This document shows positions 33,028-40,849 of a DNA stretch of 49,460 bases, piece after piece (position 1 is the first letter of the stretch; each line of letters opens with the position of its first letter). This stretch comes from JAQGHB01 sp036384495 (GTDB lineage Bacteria > Patescibacteriota > Saccharimonadia > Saccharimonadales > UBA4665). The stretch covers positions 1-49,460 of the forward strand of contig DASVMD010000076.1 of the NCBI GenBank assembly GCA_036384495.1. Reading direction: 5' to 3'. Below the pieces are notes generated by a model. It worked only from the letters and a program-made list of their open reading frames with translations. It ran no database searches and had not been told where the DNA came from. The position numbers were made by a program, and so were the translations under genes.

Positions 33028-33732
33028 ATGGCATTTAAGCAGTTCGCGCTCAATGAGCGCATCTCAGTCACCATTTATAAACGCAAATCGAGCCGCAGCC
33101 TAAAGCTCAGCATTGCCTCCGATGGCACGGTCAAGATGAGCATTCCTACCTGGACGCCGTATCAAGCAGGTCTGGCTTTTGCTAAATCACGACTGGGGTG
33201 GATCGAAGCCCAACGCCAGCCACCTAAGCACCTTAGCCACGGCCAGGCAATTGGCAAAGCACACCATTTGCACCTAGTTGAGCGACCCGGTGCAACATCG
33301 GTCAAGTCGCGGGTTATGGCCTCCGAAATTTATATCAGTCACCCCGGTTATATGGCTGCCACAGATCCAAAAGTGCAACAAGCCGCCGAAACAGCCAGCA
33401 TTAAAGCGCTACGTGCTCAAGCTGAGAAATTGTTGCCACAACGCCTTGCTGCGCTGGCCGAAACGCATGGATTTGAATATGGCTCCGTGACAATCAAACG
33501 CCTCAAAGGTCGCTGGGGCAGCTGCGACCAAAATAAAAACATTGTGCTCAATCTGTTTCTTATGGAGCTACCGTGGGATTGCATCGACTACGTGCTGCTT
33601 CACGAGCTCACCCACACGCAAATCCTCAGACACGGACCAGACTTTTGGGGCGCCATGGCCAAAGTCCTGCCAGATCTAAAGCGTATCCGTAAAGAGATGC
33701 GTGGACACCAACCCGTACTGACAACATCCTAG
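33028..33732 (+). CDS. YgjP-like metallopeptidase (DUF45/M48 type)
   Basis: The 234-residue product has the zinc-protease motif LLHELTHTQILRHGPDFW (HELTH about residues 191-195) and the upstream RLKGRWGSCDQNKNIVLNLFLMELPW, both typical of the YgjP/WLM family. No signal peptide. Starts 9 nt after the P-loop gene, so co-transcribed. Substrate unknown. Confidence 0.9.
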   Translation: MAFKQFALNERISVTIYKRKSSRSLKLSIASDGTVKMSIPTWTPYQAGLAFAKSRLGWIEAQRQPPKHLSHGQAIGKAHHLHLVERPGATSVKSRVMASEIYISHPGYMAATDPKVQQAAETASIKALRAQAEKLLPQRLAALAETHGFEYGSVTIKRLKGRWGSCDQNKNIVLNLFLMELPWDCIDYVLLHELTHTQILRHGPDFWGAMAKVLPDLKRIRKEMRGHQPVLTTS

Positions 33733-33746
33733 CGGTGTGACATAAT
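33718..33746 (+). promoter_or_regulatory. leaderless promoter of the histidine kinase
   Basis: CTGACA (33718-33723), 17-nt spacer, CATAAT (33741-33746), then 6 nt to the ATG at 33753. The transcription start would fall at or next to the start codon. Confidence 0.7.
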
Positions 33747-33752
33747 AGCCTC

Positions 33753-34847
33753 ATGCCGCTTACGTCTACTGAAACACCCTCAGACGCGCTGGACCACCAG
33801 CGCCTCACCAGCCTAGTGAACAGCATGGCCGACGGCGTGATTGCCATCGACCAAAACACCAATATCGTCATGTATAACGCCGCCGCTTTGAATATCTTGG
33901 ATGTTAACACCATCCCCGTAGGCAGTGCTCTGGGCACGTTGTTTCGGCCGTTCGACAAAGAGGGGCAGCCGTTTGATATTATCGAAACCATCAAGTCTAC
34001 CACTGTGCCCACTACTAACCGTGACCTACGGCTCAAGTATCACGACGACAGCATCATTAATCTGTACATTAGCATTGCACCCGTAAAGCTGGGCTACGGC
34101 GAAAAGGGGCAGAGCGGTTACGTGATTTTGCTGCGTGACATTACTCGCGAAAAGTCGCTCGAAGAAGAGCGTGACGAGTTTATTAGCGTTGTGAGCCATG
34201 AGCTTCGCACGCCGATTGCCATTGCCGAAGGCAATCTGGGCAACGCCGAATTTATCCTTGAAAAAGGTGACCCCACAGCTATCAAAAAGGCTCTCAAAGA
34301 AGCCCATAACCAGGTGCTTTTCTTGGCCGACATGATTAACGATCTCTCTACACTGAGTCGTGCCGAACGCGGCAAACTAGAGCTTACCGTGGAGCCAATT
34401 AACGTTCACGATCTTGTCACTGAGCTGGTTAGCAGCTACACGCCCGAAGCCACTGCCAAGGGTCTGGAAATCAAAACCGAGATTGACCCCAAACTTGAAC
34501 TATTACAATCCAGCCGCCTCTATGTCCGCGAAATCCTGCAAAACTTCGTTACGAACTCGCTCAAATACACCGCCAAAGGCTCGGTGACTATTCGCGCAGA
34601 GGCCAGCCCCTTAGGCGTACGTTTTGCCGTGCAAGACACCGGCATTGGCATCAGCAAGGCCGACCAGGAGCGCATTTTTGAGAAGTTTTTCCGTTCCGAA
34701 GACTACCGCACCCGCGAAGCCAACGGCACTGGTCTGGGTCTATACGTAACCATGAAACTCACCCATTTGATCCATGCCGAAATCACCGTCACCAGCGAGC
34801 TCAATCAAGGCTCCACGTTCACAATTTTTGTCCCGAATCTAAAATAA
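33753..34847 (+). CDS. PAS-domain sensor histidine kinase, no membrane segment
   Basis: The 364-residue product has a PAS domain (about 17-130), HisKA with the phospho-acceptor H149 in SVVSHELRTPIA, and a HATPase domain with NFVTNSLKYT (N box), DTGIGISKADQERIFEKFF (G1/F) and GTGLGLYV (G2). No transmembrane helix, so it should sense a cytoplasmic signal. No response regulator is adjacent. Confidence 0.93.
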   Translation: MPLTSTETPSDALDHQRLTSLVNSMADGVIAIDQNTNIVMYNAAALNILDVNTIPVGSALGTLFRPFDKEGQPFDIIETIKSTTVPTTNRDLRLKYHDDSIINLYISIAPVKLGYGEKGQSGYVILLRDITREKSLEEERDEFISVVSHELRTPIAIAEGNLGNAEFILEKGDPTAIKKALKEAHNQVLFLADMINDLSTLSRAERGKLELTVEPINVHDLVTELVSSYTPEATAKGLEIKTEIDPKLELLQSSRLYVREILQNFVTNSLKYTAKGSVTIRAEASPLGVRFAVQDTGIGISKADQERIFEKFFRSEDYRTREANGTGLGLYVTMKLTHLIHAEITVTSELNQGSTFTIFVPNLK

Positions 34848-35030
34848 GTAGTGACTAGCAGTCGGCTTAGTAGACGTATTATCAAAAGCATTCTGCCCAA
34901 TGAGGGCAAGCAATCCTTGGCCATCAATGTAGTTCAATTGCTCCACGACGCGGCCTAGAAGGGTTTGAGCCGCGAATCGGTCAAGAGCGCGCTCAAGATC
35001 TGTAGATGCTTGTTCCGGAGAGCCTGCCAT
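34839..35030 (-). CDS. unknown 63-residue protein
   Basis: Small soluble helical protein (SPEQASTDLERALDRFAAQTLLG). Although short, it has TATAAT on the minus strand (35038-35043) 7 nt before its ATG, a leaderless promoter like its neighbours, and fills the gap between the kinase and the GT2 gene. It overlaps the 3' end of the kinase by 9 nt. Confidence 0.55.
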   Translation of the reverse strand: MAGSPEQASTDLERALDRFAAQTLLGRVVEQLNYIDGQGLLALIGQNAFDNTSTKPTASHYLF

Positions 35031-35045
35031 ACCGGTAATTATACC

Positions 35046-36554
35046 CTACTGGTTGCGTTTAGGTAGATTTGGAATCACTCGCATAACAGGGATGCAGACA
35101 TTCCGGCCTTTCCAGATGACTTCGCCGAATTCGTATTGCCACATGGAGTAGTTGAGGAGCCCGATGTCATACAAAACCGCGAATGGCGCTACGAGAATGC
35201 TCCAAATGACGAGGGAGCGATAGGTGAGCGTTACGATTCGCCCGTATACGATGGCCAGTAGAATGCTGATTACCAGATTAACCGCTAGTAGCGGCCAGTT
35301 CTCAACGACCACACTGTATATCACCAGCCCAAACGGCGCCAAGAGACTGGCAGCTTCTATCAGGCTAACTACTCCGACTAGTTCCACGCGCCTATGCAGC
35401 TGTGGGTACCGAGTGCGGATTGCCGTGGCACGCTGGTCGCTAAAGCCCTTAAGGCTCGAAAGGCCAATTTGCGCGCTACTTTGCACAAAACTGTAACCGT
35501 CGCTGGTGCGAGCCGTAAAACGGGCAAAATGACTCTCTGGCGAATGACTGCGGCTGACCGCTTTAAAGCCTCCGGCGGCATGCAGCGCTGCAGCAGTAAT
35601 CAGCCAACAGGTGCTCAGCACGGGTGGACGCTCCAGCCAGCGTCGTGGAAGAGCCAATTCCCAAGCATATCGCCCAGGCTGCACTAATAGAGATTGTAGC
35701 GAGCCCCTTTGGCGCCGGTTATGGGGAATAACGCAGAGCATGGTCTTCTTTTTGGTCAGCAGAGTCTCTACTAATACCCTTAGGCTGTCCGGCTCAAAAC
35801 GGGTGTCAACGCCACAAAATAGCAGTAATTCGCCGCTAGCTTGCTTCGTAAGCTGCTGGTAAGCGTAGTTTTTGGCCACCCACTCCTCAGGCGGGGCTTC
35901 ACCAGCCACGAAGCGCACGCCTTGTTGGGCAAAATCACGGATAATCTCGGTGGTGCGGCGGCTTTGCGAACAGTCGTCGAGCACCAGAATTTCTAACTTC
36001 GGATAGGTGCTGGCCACCAATGATTCCAGACACTGTTGCAGATCTTCAGTCTCATTACGGGCCGGAATTGCTACCGTCAGGCTAGGCAGATCGCGGTCGG
36101 CATAGGCTTCCTCTATAACTGGCGGTTGGCTGGTTTTGAGGTGTCGACGGGTGGAAGCATACAAAATCACTGCCATCACAAGTTGCAAGCCAGCTAACAG
36201 GTACAGATACGGCAACACACCAAGACCCAGCAAATTGTGGGCTGCAGCCAGCAGAGCCATTCCAATCTGAATGCTAATCAGCCAAAAACTGGAGCGTCGC
36301 GCCACCGTGAACATGTAATCGGCTTGGCTATTGCCCTCGGCTACGCGCAGCAAGTTAATCACGCGGTAGGCACTAAAAAACACCAGTATGCCGGCCCAAA
36401 CCGTTGGGAAGAAGCCAAATAACAGCGCGCTGGACACCGTTACGAGCAGGCCTAACAGATTAGCCAGTAGCTTATGCCAGCGCCATAGCGAAGGCAGCCA
36501 CAAAAAGAGTTCCAGAGCACAGACAACGATAAAACAGATAAGCGCAAGCGTCAT
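35046..36554 (-). CDS. membrane GT2-family glycosyltransferase
   Basis: The 502-residue product has N-terminal membrane segments (about 1-140), a GT2 domain (LTVAIPARNETEDLQQCLESLV, EILVLDDCSQ, GVDTRFEPDS as the DXD-like region, then RRWLERPP) and C-terminal membrane segments (about 400-475). Resembles enzymes that polymerise or export surface sugars or modify carotenoids/lipids; substrate unknown. TATAGT lies 6 nt before the ATG. Confidence 0.85.
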   Translation of the reverse strand: MTLALICFIVVCALELFLWLPSLWRWHKLLANLLGLLVTVSSALLFGFFPTVWAGILVFFSAYRVINLLRVAEGNSQADYMFTVARRSSFWLISIQIGMALLAAAHNLLGLGVLPYLYLLAGLQLVMAVILYASTRRHLKTSQPPVIEEAYADRDLPSLTVAIPARNETEDLQQCLESLVASTYPKLEILVLDDCSQSRRTTEIIRDFAQQGVRFVAGEAPPEEWVAKNYAYQQLTKQASGELLLFCGVDTRFEPDSLRVLVETLLTKKKTMLCVIPHNRRQRGSLQSLLVQPGRYAWELALPRRWLERPPVLSTCWLITAAALHAAGGFKAVSRSHSPESHFARFTARTSDGYSFVQSSAQIGLSSLKGFSDQRATAIRTRYPQLHRRVELVGVVSLIEAASLLAPFGLVIYSVVVENWPLLAVNLVISILLAIVYGRIVTLTYRSLVIWSILVAPFAVLYDIGLLNYSMWQYEFGEVIWKGRNVCIPVMRVIPNLPKRNQ

Positions 36555-36587
36555 ACAGGTACTATAGCAAATCTACTGCAAACTCGC

Positions 36588-36616
36588 TTGACCCCTGAGC
36601 TCCTGCCTGATATACT
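36588..36616 (+). promoter_or_regulatory. promoter of secE-nusG
   Basis: TTGACC (36588-36593) and TATACT (36611-36616), 17-nt spacer. It is divergent from the GT2 promoter 30 nt away. Confidence 0.75.
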
Positions 36617-36627
36617 TGACTTCAATC

Positions 36628-36651
36628 GCCTACAAATGCTGTAGGCTTTTT
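36628..36651 (+). terminator. terminator-like hairpin at the very 5' end of the secE transcript
   Basis: GCCTACA (36628-36634), loop AATGC, TGTAGGC (36640-36646), then five Ts. It begins about 5 nt after the predicted transcription start. It may attenuate secE-nusG or protect the 5' end. The loop contains a minimal ATG-CTG-TAG frame. Confidence 0.55.
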
Positions 36652-36684
36652 AATTGGGCGAGTAACGGTGGGAGAAGCGAAATC

Positions 36685-37077
36685 ATGGCTGACAAAGAAC
36701 AGGCAAAGCGACGAGTAAAGAACCCTGAAACCTTCCGCGAGAAGGCACTCAAAGCCGCCGAAACAGATGAGCAGCCAAGCACTGTTTCGCGTGTCAAATC
36801 TGCCAGCGGTAAAGTTACGAGTCCCGTAACCGGCCCAATCGGCCGCTTAGGACGATGGCTGGGCAAATTCAAGGTATTCCGCATTATTAGCCGCATTCTG
36901 GTGCCTAAGTACTTCCGCCAGAGCTATCAGGAGCTCAAATTGGTCACCTGGCCAAGCTGGGGCGAAAGCCGTCGCCTCACCGGTGCGGTACTGGTTTTTG
37001 CCATCGTCTTCGGGGGCTTAGTCGCTCTGGTAGACTTCGGACTCGACAAGTTATTTAGAAACATATTACTAAAGTAA
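36685..37077 (+). CDS. secE: preprotein translocase subunit SecE
   Basis: SecE clamps SecY. The 130-residue product has a long charged N-terminus (about 75 residues) and the family signature FRQSYQELKLVTWPSWGESRRLTGAVLVFAIVFGGLVALVDFGLD with one membrane helix. The start at 36685 has a GGGAG/AGAAG site and directly precedes nusG, the usual neighbour. Confidence 0.93.
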   Translation: MADKEQAKRRVKNPETFREKALKAAETDEQPSTVSRVKSASGKVTSPVTGPIGRLGRWLGKFKVFRIISRILVPKYFRQSYQELKLVTWPSWGESRRLTGAVLVFAIVFGGLVALVDFGLDKLFRNILLK

Positions 37078-37088
37078 GAGGATAATTT

Positions 37089-37631
37089 ATGAGCAAACGC
37101 TACGACACAAGCAAACAATGGTACGCCATCCACACCTACAGCGGCTACGAAGAGAAAGTCGCTGAAAGCATCCGCCAGCGCGCCGATAGCCTGGACATGG
37201 CCGACAAAATCTTTGAAGTCTTGGTTCCTAAAGAAAAAATGATCGAAATCAAGAACGGTAAACGCCGAGTCGTCGAAAAGCGCATTTTCCAGGGGTATGT
37301 TCTGGTGCATATGAAGCTCTCGGAAGATGCCTGGTACATCGTACGCAATACGCCATCTGTTACCGGTTTTGTCGGTTCCGGCACCGATCCTACCCCTGTA
37401 GAACCCGAAGAAATCGAAAAAATCCAGAAGCGCATGGGTCTTGAACAGCCCAAGCACAAAATCGACTTTAACATCGGTGAGGTTGTCAATATCATCGACG
37501 GTCCATTCAAGGGCTTCGACGGCTCAATAAACGAGATTGATCCCGCTAAGGGCAAGCTCAAAGTCTTGGTCAATATGTTCGGCCGTGAAACGCCGGTTGA
37601 ACTGGATGGCCTACAGGTAAAGAGGGTCTAA
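37089..37631 (+). CDS. nusG: transcription termination/antitermination factor NusG
   Basis: NusG binds RNA polymerase and links it to ribosome or Rho. The 180-residue product has the NGN domain (KQWYAIHTYSGYEEKVAESI, VFQGYVLV-like IFQGYVLVHM, VTGFVG) and the KOW domain (GEVVNIIDGPFKGFDGSINEI). Normal length. Confidence 0.97.
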   Translation: MSKRYDTSKQWYAIHTYSGYEEKVAESIRQRADSLDMADKIFEVLVPKEKMIEIKNGKRRVVEKRIFQGYVLVHMKLSEDAWYIVRNTPSVTGFVGSGTDPTPVEPEEIEKIQKRMGLEQPKHKIDFNIGEVVNIIDGPFKGFDGSINEIDPAKGKLKVLVNMFGRETPVELDGLQVKRV

Positions 37632-37638
37632 ATAAACT

Positions 37639-37857
37639 ATGACGCGTAACGAGGATCTACAGCCATCTCAGGAGGACACTCAGTCTCTTCAGAAAGCAGT
37701 TGCAGCATTATTTGTAGCAGGTACAGTTCAGCTTGGAGTAGAGGCCTTAGCTGGAGGCACTGTTGCTGGAACAGATCCTATAACAACTTTCATTGTGATA
37801 GGAGCAGGCATCACAGCATACAATAGATTCCAACCACGCGATAGATCTGATGCCTAG
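37639..37857 (+). CDS. unknown small membrane protein after nusG
   Basis: A 72-residue protein with a polar Gln/Glu-rich N-terminus and two weak hydrophobic segments (KAVAALFVAGTVQLGVEALAGG and PITTFIVIGAGITAY). Starts 7 nt after nusG, so in the operon, between nusG and rplK which are otherwise adjacent in bacteria. No family recognised. Confidence 0.6.
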   Translation: MTRNEDLQPSQEDTQSLQKAVAALFVAGTVQLGVEALAGGTVAGTDPITTFIVIGAGITAYNRFQPRDRSDA

Positions 37858-37925
37858 ACAACAGAGGTGAACTGTAGTACAATAGTGTAGTTACGCACTT
37901 CTGTCTAAATTAATATAGAAAGGGA

Positions 37926-37962
37926 AGGAGAACGTTGAGCTAGACTCCGTTCGAACATCACT
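37926..37962 (+). promoter_or_regulatory. possible ribosome-site-masking hairpin before rplK
   Basis: The ribosome site GGAG within GGAGAACG can pair with CTCC or GAACG with CGTTC a few bases later (around 37928-37953). Either pairing would mask the only Shine-Dalgarno upstream of rplK, whose ATG lies unusually far (about 30 nt) downstream. Confidence 0.3.
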
Positions 37963-38391
37963 ATGGCAAAAGCAGTAAAAGCTAATTTAAAGATGAAAAT
38001 CCGCGCCGGCCAGGCCAGCGCTGCACCTCCAGTAGGTAGCACGCTCGGTCAGTACGGTGTAAACATGATGGATTTTATTAATCCATTTAACGACGCTACC
38101 CGCGAAATGCAGGGCGCAATGGTTACCGCGCACATCACCATTTATGATGATCGCACCATGGACTTCCGTGTTGTCGGTGCGCCTACCGACGACCTGATCC
38201 GCGCTGAACTCGGCATCCAAAAGGGTTCCGGCAAGCCGAACAGCGAAAAGATCGCTAAAAAACTCACCGATGCGCAGCTCACTAAGATCGCCGAAACCAA
38301 AGCGGCCGATATGAACGCCGAAGACGTCGAAGCCATCAAAAAAATGGTTGCCGGCACTGCTCGCAGCATGGGCGTAGAAGTCGAGGGCTAG
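37963..38391 (+). CDS. rplK: 50S ribosomal protein uL11
   Basis: uL11 forms the stalk base with the GTPase centre. The 142-residue product has KMKIRAGQASAAPPVGSTLGQYGVNMMDF and the C-terminal IKKMVAGTARSMGVEVEG. Normal length. A TACAAT at 37879 suggests its own promoter, with a poor -35. Confidence 0.97.
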   Translation: MAKAVKANLKMKIRAGQASAAPPVGSTLGQYGVNMMDFINPFNDATREMQGAMVTAHITIYDDRTMDFRVVGAPTDDLIRAELGIQKGSGKPNSEKIAKKLTDAQLTKIAETKAADMNAEDVEAIKKMVAGTARSMGVEVEG

Positions 38392-38392
38392 T

Positions 38393-38749
38393 ATGTCTCA
38401 ACGCGAAAAACTTAATTTTTCAGAACTTGAGACCCTAATAAGCGGTCAGATCGCCATTACCGAGCGCGCTGCAGAGCACGCCGAGGACAGCCAAGTTTCC
38501 ACCGAACTACGCTCGTTGACCGCTCAAACAGCGCTCAACGGATTGCAGCGATTTGCTAAAGGCCAACAACCTCCACTTTACGTGGAAGAAGTACTGCAGG
38601 GCTTGTCACCACAAACTACGCAGGGCTTGGGCGAGCTACTTGGCACCCTGAATCCTGAGGAACTTCGCTGGAATCACAGCGTCAGGACGCAAGCAAATCG
38701 AGTCATTGAATTTGTAGCTAAAGCTCCAGGCCAGCAGGAGGTCCAATAA
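38393..38749 (+). CDS. unknown 118-residue protein between rplK and rplA
   Basis: Soluble, probably all-helical protein (ELETLISGQIAITERAAEHA, ALNGLQRFAKG). It starts 1 nt after the rplK stop and is coupled by TAATG to the next unknown gene. rplK and rplA are almost always adjacent, so these two genes interrupt a conserved pair. No family recognised. Confidence 0.75.
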   Translation: MSQREKLNFSELETLISGQIAITERAAEHAEDSQVSTELRSLTAQTALNGLQRFAKGQQPPLYVEEVLQGLSPQTTQGLGELLGTLNPEELRWNHSVRTQANRVIEFVAKAPGQQEVQ

Positions 38750-38958
38750 TGGCACGTAATGGAAGGGGACAGATACTGGCGTCGCCCGAGATCACCGTAC
38801 CTGTAGGTCATATCGTCAATCAAGGCGAGACGTTCGATACAATACAGCAACGACGAGAGCAGGGCCTGGACACCAGCGACTTAGCGCCGCTTACAGCCGC
38901 ACAGTTAGGCTATGTTGCCGTTGAAGAGCCCGAAGTAGTAAGACACCTTACAGATTAA
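38749..38958 (+). CDS. unknown 69-residue protein between rplK and rplA
   Basis: Short protein with a Gly/Arg-rich N-terminus (ARNGRGQILASPEITVPVGHIV) and an acidic C-terminus. TAATG overlap with the gene before. It ends 6 nt before the L1-site-like hairpin of rplA. No family recognised. Confidence 0.7.
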   Translation: MARNGRGQILASPEITVPVGHIVNQGETFDTIQQRREQGLDTSDLAPLTAAQLGYVAVEEPEVVRHLTD

Positions 38959-38964
38959 ATAATT

Positions 38965-38994
38965 GTGGGAGGCTATAGAAGCCGATTGCACCAC
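38965..38994 (+). promoter_or_regulatory. L1-binding-site-like hairpin before rplA
   Basis: GTGG/CCAC outer stem, internal loop GA versus GATTGCA, inner stem GGCT/AGCC. The order GGAGGCT...AAGCCGATTGC closely resembles the L1 target in 23S rRNA and in L1 operon mRNAs (GGAGGCU...AGCCGAUGC), with one extra T. Located 13 nt before the rplA ATG, so L1 binding could repress its own translation. Confidence 0.65.
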
Positions 38995-39007
38995 GAAGGA
39001 GAACATC

Positions 39008-40000
39008 ATGGCAAAGACCAAGAAAGAATTATTAGAACAACTGGCCGCAATGGGCATTGAGGATGTTAATCCGAAACTCAAAATTGCCGAGCTCGAGGAA
39101 ATGATTGCTACCGCACAACCCGCTGAAGCCGAAGCACCTGTGGAAGAATTGGAAATTACCGAATCTGCAGAGGAGCCTAAGGTAGCCAAGGCCGGCAAGC
39201 GCAGCGCCAAAGCTCTGGCCGAAGCCGAAGAAGCCCAAGCCAAAGAAGAACGCAAAGCCAGCGGTGAAGCTGCCGAAAAGCCTAAAGCGCCCGTGGTGCC
39301 AACTCGTTCCCGCCTAGAGCGCCGCGGCAAAGGCTTCCGCAAAAACGCCGAGCAACTTGAAGCCGACAAAAAATACACTCTCGAAGAAGCCATTGCGCTG
39401 GCTAAAAAGACCAGTCATGTTAAGTTTGATGCCACCGTAGAATTGCACATCAATCTCGGTGTTGATCCACGCCACGCCGATCAGAACATCCGTGACAACG
39501 TGCTACTGCCAGCCGGCACCGGTAAAACCATTAAGATAGCCGTACTGAGTGACGACGCTGCAGCTGCTAAAAAAGCTGGCGCAGACATCGCCGGCGAGGA
39601 AGATCTCTTTAAGCTACTCGACAAAGGCACCATGGACTTCGATATCTTGATTGCCACACCAGCCATGATGCCAAAACTCGGCAAATACGCTCGCGTGCTG
39701 GGTCCGCGTGGCCTCATGCCCAACCCAAAGAGCGGCACCGTCACCACCGATATCGCTAAAGCAGTTGCCGAAGCCAAGGCCGGCCGCGTTGAATACCGCG
39801 TCGACACTACTGGTATCGTCCACATGGGCGTTGGCAAGGTCAGCTTCACCGAGGCACGCCTGCTGGAAAACGTTCAGGCAATTTTGGCCAGCATTAAGGC
39901 TAACAAGCCTTCGAGCGTCAAGGGCAACTACTTCAAGACCGCGCACGTTAGCACCAGCATGGGTCCATCCATCGCTGTTGATATCGCCAACATCGCCTAG
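39008..40000 (+). CDS. rplA: 50S ribosomal protein uL1 with long N-terminal extension
   Basis: uL1 forms the mobile stalk that handles deacylated tRNA. The C-terminal 230 residues are a normal uL1 (YTLEEAIALAKKTSHVKFDATVELHINLGVD, GTGKTIKIAV, KLGKYARVLGPRGLMPNPKSGTVT). The first about 100 residues are extra: a short helical SAP/LEM-like start (KTKKELLEQLAAMGIEDVNPKLKIAELEEMI) and a Glu/Ala/Lys-rich linker. The ATG at 39008 is preceded by AAGGAG; an upstream TTG would put the L1-like hairpin inside the gene. Confidence 0.95.
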   Translation: MAKTKKELLEQLAAMGIEDVNPKLKIAELEEMIATAQPAEAEAPVEELEITESAEEPKVAKAGKRSAKALAEAEEAQAKEERKASGEAAEKPKAPVVPTRSRLERRGKGFRKNAEQLEADKKYTLEEAIALAKKTSHVKFDATVELHINLGVDPRHADQNIRDNVLLPAGTGKTIKIAVLSDDAAAAKKAGADIAGEEDLFKLLDKGTMDFDILIATPAMMPKLGKYARVLGPRGLMPNPKSGTVTTDIAKAVAEAKAGRVEYRVDTTGIVHMGVGKVSFTEARLLENVQAILASIKANKPSSVKGNYFKTAHVSTSMGPSIAVDIANIA

Positions 40001-40018
40001 TCTCGCTATACTGTAACC

Positions 40019-40744
40019 ATGACAATCATTGGGCTGACAGGCGGCATCGGCCACGGCAAAACCACCTTTGCCGCCGATTTAGCCGCCTGCGCGCCCAGCT
40101 TTGCGACCTACGAATCATCTCTGTTAATTTCCGAGGTGGCCAATGATTTGCGTTCATTTGGCTCACCACGCCCCGATGATATTGACGCCTTAAATACATG
40201 GTTGACAGCTCTACCGGATATACTAGCAACCCGCACGCACGCCACAACAGATATAGATACGCTTAAAATTACCCCCGAGCGACTCAAGAGCCACCCCGAG
40301 TACTACGAAAAGCTCTTCGAGTATCTGCGCGACATCGAGGCAAACCCGGTTAAAGCCAACTCAGTAATTACTCCCGAGAACAAAGACCACTTTCGCACGC
40401 TGTTACAGTGGCTCGGCGGCTATCTGGCCAAAGTCGTGGACGGCGGCATTTGGTACAGAGAGATCATCCGCCGCATACAAGAGGCGCCTCCGGTGGATTT
40501 GGCCTTAATTGGCGGCGTGCGTTTTCCGGCCGATGCCGCAGAGATCCGCAAAGCCGGTGGCCTTATTATTGAAGTGCAGCGCCCGAACTTCGGCGATCAG
40601 GATAAAAACGACCTTACGGAACGTGAACGAGCAAGCATAGTCCCGGATATAACTATTCTTAATGATGGCAGCCTCTTAGATCTTAAGGACAAAGCACAAC
40701 AAACCTATGAAGATATAGTGTCAGCCGCTGTAAATAAGCATTAG
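40019..40744 (+). CDS. deoxynucleoside-monophosphate-kinase-like P-loop protein
   Basis: The 241-residue product has Walker A GLTGGIGHGKTT (residues 5-16) and ALIGGVRFPADAAEIRKAGGLIIEVQRPN, a pattern like phage-type dNMP kinases (VRFPNEA..I...GG..I.V.RP). It could also be taken for dephospho-CoA kinase, but its neighbours are dcd and tmk-thyX, which favours nucleotide metabolism. TATACT ends 6 nt before the ATG: leaderless. Confidence 0.75.
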   Translation: MTIIGLTGGIGHGKTTFAADLAACAPSFATYESSLLISEVANDLRSFGSPRPDDIDALNTWLTALPDILATRTHATTDIDTLKITPERLKSHPEYYEKLFEYLRDIEANPVKANSVITPENKDHFRTLLQWLGGYLAKVVDGGIWYREIIRRIQEAPPVDLALIGGVRFPADAAEIRKAGGLIIEVQRPNFGDQDKNDLTERERASIVPDITILNDGSLLDLKDKAQQTYEDIVSAAVNKH

Positions 40745-40790
40745 CAGTTCTGCGACACCTATTTGCGTAAAAATCACATTATTATTGTAC

Positions 40791-40820
40791 TTGCCTTAAC
40801 CGGCCTGGCTCCTCTACAAT
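40791..40820 (+). promoter_or_regulatory. promoter of dcd-tmk/thyX
   Basis: TTGCCT (40791-40796) and TACAAT (40815-40820), 18-nt spacer, followed by a GGAGGAG ribosome site. Confidence 0.65.
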
Positions 40821-40849
40821 AAGACCAAAGTTCTGGAGGAGTACCAACC

